Shown piece by piece: positions 17,393 through 26,627 of a stretch of DNA of 64,000 nt. A program made the translations under genes and the position numbers. How positions within the stretch are numbered: the first letter of the stretch is position 1; the number at the start of each line of letters is the position of its first letter. The DNA is taken from assembly GCA_013297865.1 (NCBI GenBank), contig JAAFIP010000001.1, positions 352,220-416,219 of the forward strand, written 5' to 3'. The stretch is from Polaromonas sp. (GTDB taxonomy: Bacteria > Pseudomonadota > Gammaproteobacteria > Burkholderiales > Burkholderiaceae_C). Under the pieces are notes generated by a model that saw only the letters and a program-made list of their open reading frames with translations, was not told where the DNA came from and made no database searches.

Positions 17393-17890
17393 ATGTTTTT
17401 ACTCCGCCGATTGTTCGCTGGTTTGCTGATGATGGCCTGCCTGGTGCAAGCCAGCCTGGCCCAAACCATTCCTGCAGACAAGCGGGCCGCCATTGAGCAG
17501 CTCATCGCGGCCAGCAACAGCCTGGCCATTGCCCAGCAAATGAGCGGCCTGTATGTCGCCGAAATCACCAAGTCCATCAAAAATGCGCAGCCCAATGTGC
17601 AGCAAAAGGCACTGGATGTGTTGCCGGGTGTGATCAGCGGTGTCATTGAAGAAAACATGCCTTCACTGAAGCAGATATTCATCGTTCTTTTCGACAAGCA
17701 CTACAGCCTGGAGGACATCCAGCAGCTCACGCAGTTTTACCAGTCGCCCGTGGGCCAAAAGCTGCTGGCTGTGCAGCCCCAGTTGATGCAAGACAGTGTG
17801 CAGGCAGGAGCGCGCTGGGGGCAAGCCATGTCGCCAGAGATTCAGCGCCGCGTCAAGGAGCGGCTAGCCCAAGAAGGCGTGAAGCTTTGA
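17393..17890 (+). CDS. DUF2059 exported protein
   Basis: A 165-residue protein with a signal peptide (LLMMACLVQASLAQ, cleaved about residue 23). The remainder is helical with the DUF2059 region: HYSLEDIQQLTQFYQSPVGQKLLAVQPQLM. DUF2059 proteins are periplasmic and of unknown function. Divergent from the aminotransferase, 84 bp away. Confidence 0.85.
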   Translation: MFLLRRLFAGLLMMACLVQASLAQTIPADKRAAIEQLIAASNSLAIAQQMSGLYVAEITKSIKNAQPNVQQKALDVLPGVISGVIEENMPSLKQIFIVLFDKHYSLEDIQQLTQFYQSPVGQKLLAVQPQLMQDSVQAGARWGQAMSPEIQRRVKERLAQEGVKL

Positions 17891-17962
17891 CCACACCTGC
17901 AGCCCTAGCAAAGCCCGATTTGTATTGACTGGGTTTAATTTTTCATCCACAGGAGCTAGACC

Positions 17963-18868
17963 ATGAGCACTTCTTCCCCCCGCCTCACAGCGCAAGATTT
18001 TGACCAAGAACTGCTGGTGCTGTTTGATGCCTATGTGCACGGCGGCATTGACCGGCGCGGCTTTTTGCGCGGGGCTGAAAAGTTTGCCAAGGCGGGTGTG
18101 ACGGCTGCGGGCCTGCTGGCCGCGCTAAGCCCCGACTTTGCGCGCGGCCAGGTGGTGCCCAAGGACGATGCACGGCTCAAGACTCAGACGGTCAGCTTTG
18201 AATCACCCCAAGGCACGGGCACGGTCAAAGGCTATCTGGCCCGCCCGGCCAGCGCGGGCACGGCCAAGCTGCCCACTATTTTGGTAGTGCACGAAAACCG
18301 CGGGCTCAACCCGCATATCGAAGACATCACCCGGCGCATTGCGCTGGACGGCTACATGGCCTTTGCGCCCGACGCGCTCACGCCGCTGGGCGGCTACCCG
18401 GGCGACGAAGACAAGGCACGCGAGGCTTTTGCCAAGCTGGACCAAACCAAAACCCGCGAAGACTTTGTGGCCGCAGTGGGCTGGCTCAAGGCGCGGGCCG
18501 ACACCAGCGGCAAGGTGGGCGTGACGGGCTTTTGCTATGGCGGCGGCATTGCGCATATGCTGGCCACACGCCTGCCTGATCTGGCCGCCTCGGTGCCTTT
18601 TTATGGCAACCACCCGGCTAATGCAGATGCGGCAAAAGTAAAGTCGCCCTTGCAGATCCACTTTGCAGGGATTGACGAGCGCATCAACGCAGCCTGGCCT
18701 GCTTATGAAGCCGCGTTAAAGGCAGCGGGCATCAAGCACGAAGCCCATATCTACCCCGGCACACAGCACGGCTTTAACAACGACACCACGCCGCGCTTTG
18801 ACGCGGCAGCAGCCAAGCTGGCCTGGGAGCGCACCATGGGCTTTTTTGCGCAGCATGTGAAGGCTTGA
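17963..18868 (+). CDS. Dienelactone hydrolase family protein, TAT-type N-terminus
   Basis: A 301-residue alpha/beta hydrolase of the carboxymethylenebutenolidase family. Catalytic features: Glu in VVHENRGL, the Cys nucleophile in GFCYGGG, an Asp in FAGIDERIN and His in GTQHGFNND. Family enzymes hydrolyse dienelactone to maleylacetate in chlorocatechol breakdown, but many paralogues act on other esters. A leading segment with RRGFLRG and a hydrophobic stretch (residues 32-60) resembles a twin-arginine signal, so it may act in the periplasm. Ribosome-binding site CAGGAGC at 17950. Confidence 0.88.
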   Translation: MSTSSPRLTAQDFDQELLVLFDAYVHGGIDRRGFLRGAEKFAKAGVTAAGLLAALSPDFARGQVVPKDDARLKTQTVSFESPQGTGTVKGYLARPASAGTAKLPTILVVHENRGLNPHIEDITRRIALDGYMAFAPDALTPLGGYPGDEDKAREAFAKLDQTKTREDFVAAVGWLKARADTSGKVGVTGFCYGGGIAHMLATRLPDLAASVPFYGNHPANADAAKVKSPLQIHFAGIDERINAAWPAYEAALKAAGIKHEAHIYPGTQHGFNNDTTPRFDAAAAKLAWERTMGFFAQHVKA

Positions 18869-18889
18869 GGCAGCCCTGCCCCGTTTACC

Positions 18890-19675
18890 TTAGCTGAACT
18901 GCACCTCTAGGCGCGGCAGCGGCGCAGCAAAGTCAGCCGCCCAGGTTTGGCCCGGGCTGACGGGCCAGGCGTCGGTCCAGGTGCCGGTGGTGATCACATC
19001 GCCGGCTTGCAGCGCAGGCGCGCCGGGGCACTGGCGCAGCTCGTGCACAAAATGCAGCAGCGCATGCAGCGGGTCGTCCAGCACGGCTGCCCCCGCCCCA
19101 CTGTCCACCACGCTGGCGTCTTGGCTCAGGCGCACGGTGGCGGCGGTCAGCGCTGCGCACAGGGCCTGCGCGTTGGGCGCTATCTCTCGCACAGGCACTT
19201 TGCTGCCCACCAGCAGGCGCGCATGCAGGCTGCCGTCGGCAATGGCGTCGGGCGCGGCAAACTTCCAGCCCGGCTGGTGCGACTGCACAATCTCAAAGCC
19301 CGGGGCCACCCAGTCAATGCAGTCAAACAGCTGCTCCAGGCTGGCGCCTGCAGGCGGCGCGGCGCGCAGGCCAAACACCGCCTCGGGCTCAATGCGCGGC
19401 TGGCTGATGCCCTGCAGCGCGATGGCGCCCACGCCGTCGCAAAAGCTTAGCGTGCTGCTATAGACCGTGCCCCAGATGGGCGCAAACACGTTGTAGCGCG
19501 GCCAGATGCCGCGGTTGGTAAAGCCGATCTTGTAGCCGCGGGGCTGCTCGCCGCGCGCTAGCCGTAGCGCCCGCACGGCCAGGGCGCGCTGGTAGGCGGT
19601 GGGCATGTCCAGATCGGTCAGTGTGGCCCAGAGCTGGGCGGTGTCGTAGTGGTCAAGCAGGTTTTGTGGGCTCAT
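18890..19675 (-). CDS. 2-keto-4-pentenoate hydratase-like protein (FAH superfamily)
   Basis: A 261-residue protein similar to MhpD/DmpH-type hydratases and decarboxylases of meta-cleavage pathways: YKIGFTNRGIWPRYNVFAPIWG near residue 50, an acidic metal site in IEPEAVFGL, the helical APGFEIVQSH, and VITTGTWTDAWPVSPGQTW near the C-terminus. It would hydrate a 2-keto-4-enoic acid with divalent metal. No meta-cleavage dioxygenase is adjacent; it is convergent with the dienelactone hydrolase. Confidence 0.82.
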   Translation of the reverse strand: MSPQNLLDHYDTAQLWATLTDLDMPTAYQRALAVRALRLARGEQPRGYKIGFTNRGIWPRYNVFAPIWGTVYSSTLSFCDGVGAIALQGISQPRIEPEAVFGLRAAPPAGASLEQLFDCIDWVAPGFEIVQSHQPGWKFAAPDAIADGSLHARLLVGSKVPVREIAPNAQALCAALTAATVRLSQDASVVDSGAGAAVLDDPLHALLHFVHELRQCPGAPALQAGDVITTGTWTDAWPVSPGQTWAADFAAPLPRLEVQFS

Positions 19676-19774
19676 AGGTCATCATCTTGACATATTGCGG
19701 CTGGCGCTGGGCTGAAGAAAGGTGCCTGGCGCGTGAATTCATTTCAACCAAGGTGGCGTCCGTACAATCACTGC

Positions 19775-20668
19775 ATGACCGTGATTGAACTGATTGAACA
19801 CAGCGCCCAGCAGCTAGAAGCCGCAGGCGTGGGCTATGGGCATGGCACGACCAATGCGTTTGACGAGGCCGCCTGGTTGGTGCTGTGGTCGCTCAAGCTG
19901 CCCATTGACGACCTAGATTCAGTGGCTAATCAGGCTGTAAGCCAACAGAATATCGCGGGGGCAGCTACTATTTTGAGAGCACGCATAGACTCCCGCAAGC
20001 CCGCTGCCTATCTGACGCAAGAGGCCTGGCTGCAGGGTGTGGCGTTTTATGTGGACGAGCGGGCCATTGTGCCGCGCAGCTTTATTGCCGAGCTGCTGGC
20101 CGATGGCAGCATCGACCCCTGGCTGGGCGCCCACACCCGCCAGGTGCTGGACCTGTGCACAGGCAATGGCAGCCTGGCCGTGCTGGCCGCCATGGCGTAC
20201 CCCGATGTGCAGGTGCAGGCGGCCGACATCAGCACCGACGCACTGGCGGTGGCGCAGATCAATATCGACAAACATGCGCTGGGGCAACGCGTGCACACCC
20301 TGGTCTCCGACGGCCTGGCCCAGTGCCCAGGCCCGTATGACCTGGTGCTGTGCAACCCGCCTTATGTCAACAGCGCCAGCATGCAGCAGCTGCCTGCAGA
20401 ATATCTGGCTGAGCCGCAGATAGCGCTGGCAGGCGGCAGCGATGGCATGGACTTTATCCGCCCGCTTTTGCGCGATTTGCCCGCCAAAATGACACCGCAG
20501 GCTGTGCTGGTGCTGGAGATTGGCAACGAGCGGGCCTATTTTGAGCAGGCCTTTCCCCAGCTAGAAGTGATGTGGATGGACACCTCTGCGGGGGAGGATG
20601 CTGTGGTGCTGATCACACGCGAAGCGTTGGTTACACACTGTAAACATCCAGTTCGAGCCGTATCGTGA
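19775..20668 (+). CDS. prmB: 50S ribosomal protein L3 N5-glutamine methyltransferase
   Basis: A 297-residue SAM-dependent methyltransferase that methylates a Gln in ribosomal protein L3. It has the HemK-family layout: an N-terminal helical domain, PAAYLTQEAWLQGVAFYVDERAIVPRS, motif I LDLCTGNGSLAV, and the Gln-binding NPPY (residues 194-197). The linker between helical domain and the YLT motif carries QQNIAGAAT, encoded by dispersed repeat copy 5. ATG 19775 gives a normal N-terminus. Confidence 0.94.
   Translation: MTVIELIEHSAQQLEAAGVGYGHGTTNAFDEAAWLVLWSLKLPIDDLDSVANQAVSQQNIAGAATILRARIDSRKPAAYLTQEAWLQGVAFYVDERAIVPRSFIAELLADGSIDPWLGAHTRQVLDLCTGNGSLAVLAAMAYPDVQVQAADISTDALAVAQINIDKHALGQRVHTLVSDGLAQCPGPYDLVLCNPPYVNSASMQQLPAEYLAEPQIALAGGSDGMDFIRPLLRDLPAKMTPQAVLVLEIGNERAYFEQAFPQLEVMWMDTSAGEDAVVLITREALVTHCKHPVRAVS
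19932..19978 (+). repeat. Dispersed palindromic repeat, copy 5 (inside prmB)
   Basis: Core CAGAATATCGCGGGGGCAGC. Read in the NIAGAA frame within prmB; ends less well conserved than in intergenic copies. Confidence 0.88.
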
Positions 20669-20737
20669 CAAAATCCACGTACAGGGGAGAAGATTGAAAG
20701 CATTCGGAGTGGTCCAAATGTAGAATGTTTCCCTTGG

Positions 20738-20752
20738 TGACGTACCGTCACG
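20738..20752. promoter_or_regulatory. Palindrome upstream of the kinase gene
   Basis: GTGAC-GTACC-GTCAC, 23 bp before the kinase start codon. Position and symmetry suggest an operator. The regulator is unknown. Confidence 0.4.
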
Positions 20753-20774
20753 CTGCTGGGTTAAAACACATTTC

Positions 20775-23504
20775 ATGCCGGATCGCGCTTTCACTGCTAA
20801 GAAACTAGGTCGCTACGACATCACGCGCGTACTGGGCAAGGGTGCCATGGGCGTGGTGTACGAGGCGCGCGACCCCAACCTCAACCGCAGGGTAGCCATC
20901 AAAACCGTGCGTGTGGACAGCCTGGGCAAGGCCGAGGCGGCTGAATACGAGCTGCGTTTTCGCACCGAGGCGCATTCTGCCGCCCGCCTGCAGCACCCCA
21001 ACATTGTGAGCGTATACGACTCCGACCGCGATGGCGACACGCCGTTTCTGGTGATGGAGTTTGTCAAAGGCGAAGACCTCAAGCACTATCTTGACATTGG
21101 CCAGCGCTATTCGCTGGAGCAGTCGGTGCGCATGATGCGCGACCTGCTGGCGGCGCTGGACTATGCGCACCAGAACAAGATCATCCACCGCGATATCAAG
21201 CCCGCCAACATGATCATCGAGGACGATGGCCGGGTCAAGCTGACCGACTTTGGCGTGGCCCGCATCCAGGACTCTGGCGAGGCCACCCGCACGCAAGGCG
21301 GCATGGTGGGCACCCTGAAATACATGTCGCCCGAGCAGGTAGAAGGCCAGTCGGTAGGCGCAGCGTCTGACATCTTCTCAGCAGGCGTGGTGCTCTATCA
21401 GCTGCTGACTGACCGCCGCCCGTTTGATGGCGAAAGCTATTTTTCCATCATCCAGCAAATCACCACCCAGAACCCGCCAGCGCCCAGCAGCGTCAACCCC
21501 ATGCTGCCACCGGCCCTGGACGCGGTGGTGGCGCGCGCGCTGGCCAAAGACAAAACCCAGCGCTTTACAAGTGCGCAAGACTTCTCCTCTGCCCTGCAGG
21601 CTGCCGCCCGCCGCGCCGACCCCACCATCACACCCAGCGCCAACCCCTTCAAAACCATTGAGCAGCACAACACCAGTGCCCACGAGCGCAGCGGCTCTAC
21701 GGCCAGCATCAGCAGTTCCAGCGTGAGCGGCGCCAGCATGTCAGGCGGCAGCACCATCACCCAGGAACTGGAGCTGGTGTACTGGAAAGACGTCAAAGAG
21801 AGCAATGATGTGCACGACCTGGAAGGCTTTTTGAAGCGTTTCCCGGAAGGTGTATATGCCGACCTCGCCAAGCGCAGACTCAAACGCATTGCCGACGCCA
21901 AAGCCGGCCAGGGCCTGTCGCCGTACGACAGCACCCAGACCACGCCCAATGCGATGCCTCCAGCCAGCCAGGAGTCCATCGAGCTGGCTGACGACATCAC
22001 GATGCTGTACCGCTCGCATGACCGCAAGCCAGCATCAAAGGGTGCAGACCCCACCTTCCCGCTGCCAATGACACCGATGCCAGGCTCAGAGCCTGCGCCT
22101 GTGGTTGCTGCTCCGGTCGTTGCTGCTCCGGTTGTTGCCGCTCCGATTGCAGCGCCCGTGCCGCCTGTCGTCGCTGCCCCTGCCGTTGTACCCGCGCCTG
22201 CTGTTTCGCCTGCTCCTGCAGTGCCACCAGCGCCAGTCTCTGCACCTTCGCCAGCCTTCACTGCGTCAGCTCCAGCTCCCCTCACCCCCGCAGTCCCCCC
22301 TGCCGCCGCCTCTGCCGTCACTCCGCCAAAGCCTGGCTTGGCTATCCCCGCCAAGCCTGTGCTGGAAGATGACCTGGAAACCACGTCTCCGCTCAAGGCT
22401 GCGACAACACCCACACCAGCCTCTGCGCCAGCGCCTGCAGTGCAGGCTGCTGTGCCTGCCAAGCCCCAGCCGCCCAAGCCTGCGCCCGATGACGAAGAGC
22501 TGCCGGAAAACATGACCACGGTCATTTTGCCCAAGCCAGTCGTGCTCAAAGCCCCGGGCAGCCAAAGCTCTAACAGCGGCACCCCAAGCCGGCCTGCGCC
22601 ATTGACCGCCCAAGCCACCGCAAGCGCTGCCGCCCTGACTGCAGCCCCTGCCATCGTGGTACCCCCGTCGCGCCCCGCCCCTTTAGCCGCTTCAAGCCCT
22701 GCCCCTTTAACGCCTGCTGCTGAGCCAGCACCCGCGATCGCTACCCTGCATGCTGCCGATGCAGATGCTGATGCAGTGATAACAGCCAGCGCCGTACCAG
22801 CCGCCAAGCAAGGCAGCAAAGCTGGCATGCTGGTCGGCATCGCCGTGATCGCGGCAGCCGCCATCGGTGCCTGGCTGTGGATGGGCTCTGGCAAAGCGCC
22901 TGACAGCTCCTTGGCAGCCAACAGCGCCAGCACGCCCGCCTTGGCCGCCTCAGCCGCGCTGCCCACCACGCCCGAGGCCAGCCCGACACAAGCCCTGCCC
23001 ACGCTGACCAGCACCCCGATGCTGAGCACGATAAGCGAAACTGTCACTGCAGCAACCACTGCACGCCCAAGCCAGAGCTCGGTCACGCTCAGCGTCACAG
23101 CCACCTCCACCTCCACCTCGCCCACGGCCACCATGACCGCGAAAATGCTAGCCCGGCTGGCAGCTTCTGCAGCCAAGGCCAACGCCAAAACCGTGACCGT
23201 CGCCGACCCCGCCCCGCTGTCCACCACCAATCCACCAATCAGCGGCCTCACCAGCTCGCCTGGACAGGCCAGCTCAGCGGCGTTGCCTGCGCCTGCGCCT
23301 GCTGCAGCCCCGGCAGTGGCTGTTCCGCGCGCCGCTGACAGCGCTGCGGCCGGGCCCAGAGAGGCGTGTGCAAGCCGCGGCACATTTGGCATGGTCAGTT
23401 GCCTCACTGATCAATGCAGTAAATCCATATTCCAGAACCATCCTGTGTGCGTAGAGCGGCGCGAGCAGGAAGAACAGCGCAGAAATAGCGGCTCCAGCCA
23501 GTAG
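20775..23504 (+). CDS. Hanks-type Ser/Thr protein kinase with membrane anchor
   Basis: A 909-residue transmembrane kinase. Kinase domain at residues about 12-275: GKGAMGVVYEA glycine loop, VAIK lysine, HRDIKPAN catalytic loop, DFG, and SPEQ in the activation region. At about 330-372 is an ELVYWKDVKESND...FLKRFPEGVYADLAKRRL motif often found in bacterial kinases and caspase-like proteins. A Pro/Ala-rich linker of about 300 residues with VVAAP repeats follows, then one transmembrane helix (about 684-703), a Ser/Thr/Ala-rich stretch and a small Cys-containing tail (CASRGTFGMVSCLTDQC). Orientation predicts a cytoplasmic kinase and a periplasmic tail. No partner phosphatase is adjacent. Confidence 0.93.
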   Translation: MPDRAFTAKKLGRYDITRVLGKGAMGVVYEARDPNLNRRVAIKTVRVDSLGKAEAAEYELRFRTEAHSAARLQHPNIVSVYDSDRDGDTPFLVMEFVKGEDLKHYLDIGQRYSLEQSVRMMRDLLAALDYAHQNKIIHRDIKPANMIIEDDGRVKLTDFGVARIQDSGEATRTQGGMVGTLKYMSPEQVEGQSVGAASDIFSAGVVLYQLLTDRRPFDGESYFSIIQQITTQNPPAPSSVNPMLPPALDAVVARALAKDKTQRFTSAQDFSSALQAAARRADPTITPSANPFKTIEQHNTSAHERSGSTASISSSSVSGASMSGGSTITQELELVYWKDVKESNDVHDLEGFLKRFPEGVYADLAKRRLKRIADAKAGQGLSPYDSTQTTPNAMPPASQESIELADDITMLYRSHDRKPASKGADPTFPLPMTPMPGSEPAPVVAAPVVAAPVVAAPIAAPVPPVVAAPAVVPAPAVSPAPAVPPAPVSAPSPAFTASAPAPLTPAVPPAAASAVTPPKPGLAIPAKPVLEDDLETTSPLKAATTPTPASAPAPAVQAAVPAKPQPPKPAPDDEELPENMTTVILPKPVVLKAPGSQSSNSGTPSRPAPLTAQATASAAALTAAPAIVVPPSRPAPLAASSPAPLTPAAEPAPAIATLHAADADADAVITASAVPAAKQGSKAGMLVGIAVIAAAAIGAWLWMGSGKAPDSSLAANSASTPALAASAALPTTPEASPTQALPTLTSTPMLSTISETVTAATTARPSQSSVTLSVTATSTSTSPTATMTAKMLARLAASAAKANAKTVTVADPAPLSTTNPPISGLTSSPGQASSAALPAPAPAAAPAVAVPRAADSAAAGPREACASRGTFGMVSCLTDQCSKSIFQNHPVCVERREQEEQRRNSGSSQ

Positions 23505-23561
23505 GCATTTGCCCGATAATTACGCCTTTAGCCTTGGCAGCCGTTTGCTGCTGGGCCTCTC

Positions 23562-25529
23562 ATGATCACCCTCAAAAATATTACCCTGCGTCGCAGTGCC
23601 AAAGTGCTGCTGGGCGACGCCAATCTGACCATCAACCCCGGCGAAAAAGTCGGTCTGGTGGGCCGCAATGGTGCGGGCAAGTCCACCCTGTTTGGCCTGC
23701 TGAACGGCAGCCTGCACGAAGACGGCGGCGACTTCTACAAGCCGGTGCAGTGGCGCATGTCCCAGGTCGAGCAGAACATGCCTGAGACCGAGGAGAGCGC
23801 CACCGACTATGTGGTGGGTGGCGACACGCGCCTGGCCGAGCTGCGCGAGATTCTGGACAAAGCCGAGACGGCCCACGCCCTGGACCCCGATGATATGGAC
23901 GCAGGCATGGCCATTGCCCATGCCTACACCGACCTGGCCGATGCGGGCGAGCACGATGCGGTGCCGCGCGCGCAGGCCCTGATCCTCGGCCTGGGCTTTC
24001 AGACCCACGAGCTGGAGCAGCCGGTCAACAGCTTCTCTGGCGGTTGGCGCATGCGCCTGCAGCTGGCCCGCGCCCTGATGTGCCCCAGCGACCTGCTGCT
24101 GCTGGACGAGCCCACCAACCACCTGGACCTGGACGCACTGGTCTGGCTGGAGGCCTGGCTCAAGCGCTATGAGGGCACGATGATCGTCATCAGCCACGAC
24201 CGCGAGTTTCTGGATGCGGTAACCACCACCACGGTGCACATCGACAACGCCCAGCTCAACCGCTATGGCGGCAACTACAGCGCGTTTGAAGAGCTCAAGT
24301 CGCAGCAAATGATCTTGCAACAGGCCGCGTTTGCCAAGCAGCAGGACAAGATTGCACACCTGCAGAAGTTTATTGACCGCTTCAAGGCCAAGGCCAGCAA
24401 GGCCAAACAGGCGCAAAGCCGTGTGAAAGCCCTGGAACGCATGGAAAAAGTGGCCCCGATGCTGGCCAGCGCAGATTTCAACTTTGAGTTCAAAGAGCCT
24501 GCCAACCTGCCCAACCCGATGTTGGCCATCACCGATGCCAGCTTTGGCTACCACACCGATGAAGGCGTGAAAACCATTGTGCGCGGCGTGAACAAGTCGG
24601 TGCTGGCGGGGCAGCGCATTGGCATTTTGGGGGCTAACGGGCAAGGCAAATCCACCGTGGTGAAAACCATTGCGCGCGACCTCAATATCCTCTCGGGCAC
24701 CGTGACCGAAGGCAAAGGTCTGCGCATTGGCTATTTTGCGCAGCAGGAACTGGACGTGCTGCGCGCGCAGGACACGCCGCTGGAACATATGATCCGCCTG
24801 GCCAAAGAGCACGCGGCAGCGGGCTTTGCGGGTGAGTCGGGCCGCGAGCAGGATTTGCGCGGCTTTTTGGGGGCCTTTAACTTCAGCGGCGATATGGTCA
24901 AGCAGGCCGTGGGCACCATGAGCGGCGGCGAAAAAGCCCGTCTGGTGCTGTGCATGATGGTCTGGCAGCGCCCTAACCTGCTGCTGCTGGACGAGCCGAC
25001 CAACCACCTGGACCTGGCCACGCGCGAAGCCCTGAGCATGGCGCTCAACGAGTTTGAGGGCACGGTGATGCTGGTCAGCCATGACAGGGCCTTGCTGCGC
25101 GCCGTGTGCGACGAGTTCTGGCTGGTAGGCCGGGGCGTGGTGGCACCGTTTGATGGCGACCTGGACGACTACCAGCGGTATTTGCTGGACGAGTCCAAGC
25201 GCCTGCGCGAGCTGGCCAAAAGCGATGCACTGGCCGCACAGGCCGCAGCCCCGCCGCTGGCAGCCGCCCCAGCACTTGCGCCTGTAGACAAAACCCCAGC
25301 ACTGTCCAAGGCCGCGCTGCAAAACCTCAAGAAAAAACAGCTCGAGACCGAAGGCCTGATTGCCCAGTTGCAGGCTGAGCAGGCTGCGCTGCATGCCCAG
25401 CTGGCCCAAACCCAGGCTGCAGCGGAGCTGGCCCAGGCCGCCAAGCGGCTGAAAACCGTGGATGCGCAGCTGGCCCAGACCGAAGAGCAGTGGCTGGCCA
25501 TGAGCGAAACGCTCGAAGCCCATGCGTGA
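23562..25529 (+). CDS. ABC-F ATPase, YheS-like
   Basis: A 655-residue protein with two ABC cassettes and no membrane segments, as in ABC-F translation factors that act on the ribosomal E site. First cassette: Walker A GRNGAGKST, signature SGGWRMRLQLA, Walker B LLLLDEPTNHLD. Second: GANGQGKST, SGGEKARLVL, LLLLDEPTNHLD. The linker has the helical segment between them, and the C-terminus ends in a Gln/Ala-rich coiled coil. The N-terminal region with ETEESATDYVVGGD fits the YheS subfamily. Confidence 0.93.
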   Translation: MITLKNITLRRSAKVLLGDANLTINPGEKVGLVGRNGAGKSTLFGLLNGSLHEDGGDFYKPVQWRMSQVEQNMPETEESATDYVVGGDTRLAELREILDKAETAHALDPDDMDAGMAIAHAYTDLADAGEHDAVPRAQALILGLGFQTHELEQPVNSFSGGWRMRLQLARALMCPSDLLLLDEPTNHLDLDALVWLEAWLKRYEGTMIVISHDREFLDAVTTTTVHIDNAQLNRYGGNYSAFEELKSQQMILQQAAFAKQQDKIAHLQKFIDRFKAKASKAKQAQSRVKALERMEKVAPMLASADFNFEFKEPANLPNPMLAITDASFGYHTDEGVKTIVRGVNKSVLAGQRIGILGANGQGKSTVVKTIARDLNILSGTVTEGKGLRIGYFAQQELDVLRAQDTPLEHMIRLAKEHAAAGFAGESGREQDLRGFLGAFNFSGDMVKQAVGTMSGGEKARLVLCMMVWQRPNLLLLDEPTNHLDLATREALSMALNEFEGTVMLVSHDRALLRAVCDEFWLVGRGVVAPFDGDLDDYQRYLLDESKRLRELAKSDALAAQAAAPPLAAAPALAPVDKTPALSKAALQNLKKKQLETEGLIAQLQAEQAALHAQLAQTQAAAELAQAAKRLKTVDAQLAQTEEQWLAMSETLEAHA

Positions 25530-25649
25530 TGTGCCCCGTGGGGCGAACATGGCCTGTTTGCCCGGTGCTTGCAACTCAGTGTAAAGTGTAGCTACTGCAA
25601 CTGCAGTGCATTTTCATAACACTACATTCAATCTAATCTGGAGAAGCTT

Positions 25650-25931
25650 ATGCTATCAATCCTCGGTACCATTTTTATCGGCCTGATCGTGGGCTTTATC
25701 GCACGCGCCGTCAAACCTGGTGACGACAAGCTCGGCTGGATCATGACGGCCGTGCTGGGTATTGCAGGCTCGTTTTTGGCCAATTTTGTCGGCCAGTCCC
25801 TGGGCTGGTACAAGGCAGGCGCGACAGCGGGCTTTCTGGCGTCTGTCGTCGGTGCCGTGATACTGCTGGTGATCTATGGTTTCGTGAAAAGCAAGTCGGG
25901 TGGTTCGGGCTCTGACGGGCCAGCCGCCTGA
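25650..25931 (+). CDS. GlsB/YeaQ/YmgE family stress membrane protein
   Basis: A 93-residue protein with three hydrophobic segments and glycine-rich turns (GLIVGFIARAVKPGDDKLGWIMTA..., GIAGSFLANFVG), typical of the transglycosylase-associated/YeaQ family. The ribosome-binding site TGGAGA is at 25639. Function is not established; members are induced by stress. Confidence 0.88.
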   Translation: MLSILGTIFIGLIVGFIARAVKPGDDKLGWIMTAVLGIAGSFLANFVGQSLGWYKAGATAGFLASVVGAVILLVIYGFVKSKSGGSGSDGPAA

Positions 25932-25988
25932 ACCCGCGTCTACCCCGAACCCGTGCCATGCGTTGAGCACTTATAAGGAGCAATACGC

Positions 25989-26516
25989 ATGGTCAGACCC
26001 TTTAGCACTTCCTCTGCCGCCTCGGCCGCAGCCATGGCAGGCGGCAACGCCGACTACATCGCCGCCATACAGCGCTCGCGCAAAATGCTCAACAAGCGCG
26101 CGCTGGTGGCAGGCTTTGCCAGCGCGGTGCCTGTGCCCGGGCTGGACTGGGCGGTAGATGCCGCCCTGCTCTCACGCCTGCTGCCGCAAATCAACGCTGA
26201 GTTTGGCCTGAGCGCTCAGCAGCTGGACCAGCTGGACCCCAGCAAGCGCGAAAAAGTGCAAAAAGCCATCGCCCTGACGGGCACGGTGCTGGTGGGCAAA
26301 TTCATCACCAAAGACCTGGTGCTCAAGGCCGCCAAGCTCATTGGTGTGCGCCTGAGCGCAGCGCAGGCCGCCAAGTTTGTGCCGCTGGCTGGGCAAGCGG
26401 TATCGGCCATGGTGGGCTACGCCGCCATCCGCTATCTGGGCGAGCAGCACATCAAGGACTGTGTGCGGGTTGCACAGCAAGCCCAGCTGGCCCTGCCAGC
26501 GCCCGCGCTACGCTAA
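25989..26516 (+). CDS. Hypothetical membrane-associated protein
   Basis: A 175-residue protein with AAGGAG upstream of ATG 25989. It has amphipathic and hydrophobic segments (AVPVPGLDWAVDAALLSRLLPQI; LTGTVLVGKFI; AAQAAKFVPLAGQAVSAMVGYAAIRYLG). The pattern recalls the C-terminal membrane-associated region of GTPase-linked DUF697 proteins, but no family can be named with confidence. It lies 57 bp after the YeaQ-like gene and is probably co-transcribed. Confidence 0.65.
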   Translation: MVRPFSTSSAASAAAMAGGNADYIAAIQRSRKMLNKRALVAGFASAVPVPGLDWAVDAALLSRLLPQINAEFGLSAQQLDQLDPSKREKVQKAIALTGTVLVGKFITKDLVLKAAKLIGVRLSAAQAAKFVPLAGQAVSAMVGYAAIRYLGEQHIKDCVRVAQQAQLALPAPALR

Positions 26517-26562
26517 AGTGGCTGGCTGCAGACAAATGCAGCGCCTTTATAGCAATGCATAT

Positions 26563-26613
26563 GCTATATAAATAATAGCTGCTCCCGCGATATTCTATTG
26601 GTCTGCAGCTCTA
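26563..26613 (-). repeat. Dispersed palindromic repeat, copy 6
   Basis: Reverse-orientation copy between two convergent genes, with inverted ends GCTATATAAATAATAGC and core CCCGCGATATTCTATTGG. Confidence 0.92.
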
Positions 26614-26627
26614 AAATACTATCAAAA

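Noticed and set aside
21437..23407. A 656-codon open frame antisense to the kinase gene
   Set aside because: Produced by the Pro/Ala-rich repetitive linker of the kinase; composition is Gly/Ala/Ser low-complexity.
25530..25560. A terminator after the ABC-F gene (GCCCCGTGGGGC)
   Set aside because: The stem is short and has no U-run; not supported as a terminator.
23520..25574. A 684-codon open frame antisense to the ABC-F gene
   Set aside because: Shadow of a strong ABC-F coding region; no motifs of its own.
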